Below are positions 59,988-64,000 of a stretch of DNA of 64,000 bases, one piece after another. The position numbers and the translations under genes are program-made. Numbering within the stretch: the first letter of the stretch is position 1; every line of letters begins with the position of its first letter. Where the stretch lies: assembly GCA_017871115.1 (NCBI GenBank), contig JAFCIZ010000002.1:3121501-3185500 (forward strand). Reading direction: 5' to 3'. The notes under the pieces were generated by a model. It was not told where the DNA came from. It ran no database searches and saw only the letters and a program-made list of their open reading frames with translations. Source of the stretch: Cunninghamella blakesleeana. Taxonomy: Eukaryota; Mucoromycota; Mucoromycetes; Mucorales; Cunninghamellaceae.

Positions 59988-60752
59988 CTTTAATAATAAT
60001 AATATGATAAATATTTTTTACAAGTCTTTTTTAAATCTAGATTATTATTTTAATAAAAAAAATAGATAAAATAAAATAAGAAGGAAAAAAAAAAAGGAAA
60101 AGAGAAAGACTTGAAAAACAAAAACAAAAAAGATAATTTATTTTTTTTTTTCTTGTTTTATTTGTTAATCCAATAAGGAAAGTTAATGGATAACGATAAG
60201 ATTGGAGGGATATGTACACAAGGAAAAAAAAAATTTTTGGTTTTTCATCTGTAATTCAAATGTTTCTTGATAAACGAATCATCATTTATTATCAGGTGTC
60301 CCCATCTCATATATCTATTTTATTTTTATATTTTACTTTTTCAATTGAGAGCCTTATCTATTATCATTGTTTATTTATTATTTTTGGCTAGTTTAATTTA
60401 TAATAAAAAAAAGATCAACCTCCTCCTTTCTTATAGAAAGATATTTTATCGGTCATTTAAATTCAAGAAATTCATTTTTTTTTTTAGAGAATAGATAACG
60501 GGTTGTTAATGATCTTCACACTTATCAGTTTACTTCTGTTTAGTTTCTTTTGTTTCTCCCTCTTTTTTACTATCTTTTATCTAATTGATTTTATATTAAG
60601 ATCCATTTTTTATTTTTTTTTGTATAAAAAGCAAGTAATTATTTGATTTTATTTTTTATTTTTTTTATTTTCTTCATTACTTACATTAAATTACTTATTC
60701 TTTTATTTTTATTTTATCTTGTATTTACAAAAACTGGTCCATTATATATAAA
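59988..60752. promoter_or_regulatory. divergent promoter, nitrate reductase (−) and nitrate transporter (+)
   Basis: 765 bp between start codons. GATAA cores on either strand occur at about 60005, 60064, 60131, 60189, 60195, 60268, 60289, 60354, 60361, 60493, 60522, 60577 and 60714. They include close pairs GGATAACGATAAG (60188-60200) and TTATCTATTATCA (60354-60366). DNA this AT-rich yields some such sites by chance, perhaps four by rough estimate. The density and pairing suggest control by an AreA/Nit2-type GATA factor. No clear NirA/Nit4 site was recognised. Confidence 0.6.
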
Positions 60753-62640
60753 ATGCCTAACTTTTTTGCAAAAGAAATATTAGTTGATCAGAATGGTAAA
60801 GCTATCAACTTTAAAATGTATTCTTTTGGAAAACCAAATATGAGAGCACTTCACTTGGTATGTCGAGTTTAAAATAATACATAAATGTTGTTTTTTTTTT
60901 ATTGCAATTTAATATATAACTTTATTTTTATTATAAATTGAATCCATATATAGTCATGGTTATCATTTATGGTTGCTTTCTTTGCATGGTTTGCTGTCCC
61001 CCCTTTGGCTGAAGTAATTGTTAAGGAATTAAATATTTCTCCTGCAAATTTATATGATTCTAATGTTGCTGCTGTATCTGTCACTATTGGTAGGATATAT
61101 ATATATATATATATATGTATATGTATATATTAAATAACAGTGTATTTATCCTTTTTATTTTTATTTGTAAATATATATATAGCTGCACGTTTGATTGTTG
61201 GCCCACTTTGCGAAAGATTTGGTCCTCGTCGCGTCATGGCTGCCTTATTAATTGTTGGTTCTATTCCAAGTGCACTTGTTGGCTTAGTTAAAAATGGTGC
61301 TCAATTAATTGTCATCCGTTGTTTTATTGGTATTCTTGGTGCTACATTTGTACCTTGTCAATTCTGGGCTACACAAATGTTCTCTGGTTCTGTTGTTGGT
61401 TCAGCTAACGCCATTGTTGGTGGTTGGGGTAATATGGGTGCTGGTGTTTCTTATTTATTACTTACTGGTATTCATACTGGTTTACTTCAACATTTACCTG
61501 AAAACATTGCCTGGAGACTTACTTTCTTTTTCCCTACAAGTAATTGAATATATATATATATATATACATCAATCAATTTATATTAATTGTATACTCATGT
61601 TTATTTTTATCTTTATTTACTATATAGTTATTTGTATGATTGTTGGTATCTTGGACTTAACTATTGCTACTGATACTCCAAATGGTGATTGGTTAGAAGT
61701 AAAGAAAAGAGAAAAGAACCAAAAAGACCATTCTGCTACTACATCTTCTGCTGAATCTCTTCAAGAATACGACGGTGAAAAAACCAAGGTGACAATAGTA
61801 GATCATGTACACAAAGTGGATATTGGTCGTGACACTACTTTTGTTTTACCCAGTCAACAAGAGCATGAAGAAGGTGAATTACAAGACGTGAAAAAGGATG
61901 AAAATGCACTTCAAATGCTCAAGTCATTAGGTCGCACCCTTTGTAAACCATCTGTTCTTATCTTGATTTGTCATTATGCATGCAGTTTTGGATCTGAATT
62001 GGCTATAGACAATGTTATTGGTCATGTTTTTATAGAAAACTTTCATTTGGATCCATCCACAGCTGCCTACATTGGCTCTATCTTTGGCCTTTTAAATATT
62101 TGCTCTAGATTCTCTGGTGGTCTTTTTTCTGATATTTTGGCTAAAAAATTTAATCTTTCCGGTCGTTTATTGGCACAGTTGATCCTCATGTCTTTAGAAG
62201 GCTGTTTTTTGATTGGTTTTGCATTCTGTTTACATAATTTAACAAGCTCTATTGTCATGATGATCTTTTTCAGTTTCTTCGTACAGGCTGTTTGTGGTTC
62301 TACTTATGCTATTGTTCCATTTGTTGATCCTGCAAATAGTGGAAAAGTCATTGGATTGGTCGGTAGTGGTAAGTTGCATAAAAGATTTATCCTATTTTTT
62401 TTAAAAAAATAAAATATCAAGTATTTTCATGCTAACATTTTTTTTTTCCTTTCGTAATATATTTTTATAGGTGGTAATTTTGGTGGTTTACTTTTTAATA
62501 TCATGTTCAAGTATTATAAAAATCAATTTGAAACTGCTTTCATTATTTTAGGCGGTCTTAGTTTAGGCTGTGGTATCTTGGGATGTTTCCTTCTTCGAGT
62601 CCAAGGAAAAATGTTGTACAATGTATTTTCCAAACAATGA
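60753..62640 (+). CDS. nrtA: nitrate/nitrite transporter (NNP family, MFS)
   Basis: Five exons: 60753-60857, 60954-61089, 61183-61539, 61628-62368, 62471-62640; 502 aa. Twelve-TM MFS layout with a long cytosolic loop in the middle (Lys/Glu/Ser-rich, about residues 225-300), as in fungal NrtA/CrnA. Signatures: SWLSFMVAFFAWFAVPPL in TM1, AARLIVGPLCERFGPRRVMA in the TM2-3 loop, IVGGWGNMGAGVSYLL (nitrate signature 1) and VGSGGNFGGLLFNIMF (signature 2). The family motif CSFGSELAIDNVIGHVF...STAAYIGSIFGLLNICSR is also present. It imports nitrate with protons at the plasma membrane and supplies the adjacent reductases. Confidence 0.97.
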
Positions 62641-62957
62641 TTCTTTTTTTATTTCTTTATTTCTTTTTTTATTTGTTTGTTATCTATTTTATTTCAATTT
62701 CCTTTTCTTTATATTTTTATTCTATTTTTGTTATACCCTTTTTATTTTTATTTTTTTTTCCATGCCTATTCTTTTTTTCAATATTAACTAATATTTATTT
62801 ATTTTCTCATCCAATATATGTTTTATAATATCTATATATTTATGTTATATTTATATTTTCCTATGTATTATCCAATTTAATATATAATATCAACAAATGC
62901 TTTTATTTTATATCAATAAAGTATATAAAATCATATCAACTATTTATTTAATAATGT
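62641..62957. other. convergent 3' intergenic region (nitrate transporter / Hub1)
   Basis: 317 bp, strongly T-rich on the plus strand directly after the transporter stop, then AT-rich with AATAAA-like sequence (TCAATAAAGT near 62914). No gene. Confidence 0.65.
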
Positions 62958-63869
62958 TTATCGATAATATAATTCTATATTCATTCCATCATGCAGTTCA
63001 TCTGTATTAAAAAAAAAATATAAATAATAATAATAATATAATATAACATCAGTAACTAGTATCATTAGTATGATATGATATATATATATATATATAACTT
63101 ACAGTCTTCCAATGTAATATGATCTCTGAATTCTTTATACCATTTCTTCAAAATAATCTTTTTAGGATCAGTACCAATTTGAGCTGCTGCCAACTTTTTA
63201 AAATCACCAATTGTATCACTTGGACTACACTTTACGCGTGCTTTTTTGCCCAATCGATCATTTATTTCAATTTCTATCAATTTATATGCAAAGCTTTGTT
63301 TAGGTGTCTTTTTCTAATATATATATTATATAAATAAATAAAGATAAAGCAATGAATAGAAACAATTAGTACCTTTTCTTTTTTTATAATTTAAAAAAAT
63401 AACAATACTATCATTTTATTATTATTAGTATTATCAGTAATAGTAGTAATATTAGTATTAGCATTACCTTTTCTGTTGTTGATTTCTTTTTTTTTATAGG
63501 CGAAGGGCTGCGAGAAGTTGAACGACGTCGTCTACGTGGTGATACAGATCTTGATCGTCTACTAGAAATCCGATCTTCATGCCTTGAAGAACTATAACGT
63601 GAGGATCTACTATTTGGTGATCGTGATCGATTTCTTCGTGGTGAACGTGATCTATCCCGATATCTTGATCTTCTTTCTTCTTTGTTTTTATTATCCGATG
63701 AAGATTTTTCGGTTGTTGCCGCTGATGCTCTTTGTTCAGTTGCTTTATCAACTTCCTCTGTATGTTATAAAATAAATGTATAAGTTACTCTACAATCCTT
63801 TTTCAATGTAAATAAATAAATATAAACTGCCAATATACCTTTCTTTTCTTGTTTTTTAAATTTTAACAT
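62958..63869 (-). CDS. HUB1: Hub1/UBL5 ubiquitin-like splicing modifier with N-terminal RS domain
   Basis: Four exons: 63869-63839, 63757-63468, 63313-63103, 63001-62958; 191 aa. The last ~73 residues are a full Hub1/UBL5 domain: [59 protein letters not shown], then [13 protein letters not shown], ending on the Tyr-Tyr-X characteristic of Hub1. The first ~107 residues are an Arg/Ser-rich SR-type region ([31 protein letters not shown]). Splice phases join the parts cleanly (31, 290, 211, 44 nt). Hub1 binds Snu66 non-covalently in the tri-snRNP and affects 5' splice-site choice; Hub1 of yeast and animals is only the 73-aa domain. The RS part should target it to spliceosomal partners (inference). 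Confidence 0.9.
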
Positions 63870-64000
63870 TATTTATAAATAATTTATATATAAAATTAGA
63901 AATAATATATTTATGTTTTAAGAAAAATAGAGAAGTAGGATGAAAAAAAATAAAAAACTATTTTTTTGAGTTTTTTTGTTTTTCAAACTCAATTTTCCGG
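63870..64000. other. upstream flank of the Hub1 gene, cut by window end
   Basis: 131 bp of AT-rich DNA upstream of the Hub1 start, presumably its promoter. Nothing further can be called. Confidence 0.6.

Noticed and set aside
62570..62828. Two overlapping plus-strand frames at the end of the nitrate transporter
   Set aside because: Shadow frames over the last exon and the T-rich 3' flank.

Overview
This window is nuclear DNA from a fungus. Genes are interrupted by short GT–AG introns (mostly 50–150 nt, acceptor usually TAG). Intergenic DNA and introns are extremely AT-rich, and proteins carry poly-Asn, poly-Gln and poly-Ser runs. The gene set (nitrate assimilation enzymes, a WC-2-like PAS/GATA factor, a Pho85-type cyclin, a Sec2 Rab-GEF, together with a Kv potassium channel, dynamitin, and CENP-M and CTC1 candidates that ascomycete yeasts lack or have replaced) points to an early-diverging lineage, most plausibly Mucoromycota. 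This placement is inference; no rRNA or other species marker lies in the window.

Layout. 1–2264 (+): C-terminal part of an SHPRH-type helicase/E3 ligase. 5659–2640 (−): formin-like GBD/FH3 protein with no FH1/FH2. 8218–7754 (−): small PPxY protein. 14214–9275 (−): Snf2/Sth1-class SWI/SNF ATPase ending without a bromodomain. 14686–15776 (+): CENP-M-like kinetochore protein, divergent from the ATPase. 16909–18167 (+): PAS/GATA factor. 18779–20014 (+): Pcl-type cyclin. 21165–20911 (−): 84-aa protein of unknown function. 25465–21356 (−): intronless 1369-aa multi-OB-fold protein, CTC1 candidate. 27128–25790 (−): SDR sugar/polyol dehydrogenase. 29240–29910 (+): ribosomal protein eL31. 33416–30331 (−): eIF2B epsilon. 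36911–34014 (−): CNT nucleoside transporter. 40751–38681 (−): Sec2. 43610–41237 (−): dynamitin. 47123–44425 (−): Kv channel. 49083–47929 (−): homeodomain factor. 55331–51144 (−), 59987–56659 (−) and 60753–62640 (+): nitrite reductase, nitrate reductase and nitrate transporter. 63869–62958 (−): Hub1/UBL5 with an N-terminal RS domain.

The nitrate genes form one functional unit. The transporter imports nitrate, nitrate reductase makes nitrite, and the siroheme nitrite reductase makes ammonium. Nitrate reductase and transporter share a 765-bp divergent promoter with many GATA-type sites. The nitrite reductase upstream region consists of degenerate duplicated segments that also carry such sites. 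The other genes are mostly housekeeping or regulatory and are not obviously linked.

For all multi-exon genes the exons were traced by hand from splice signals and reading phase, and exon sums are divisible by three wherever the gene is complete. I found no tRNA, rRNA, CRISPR array, intact transposon or virus.
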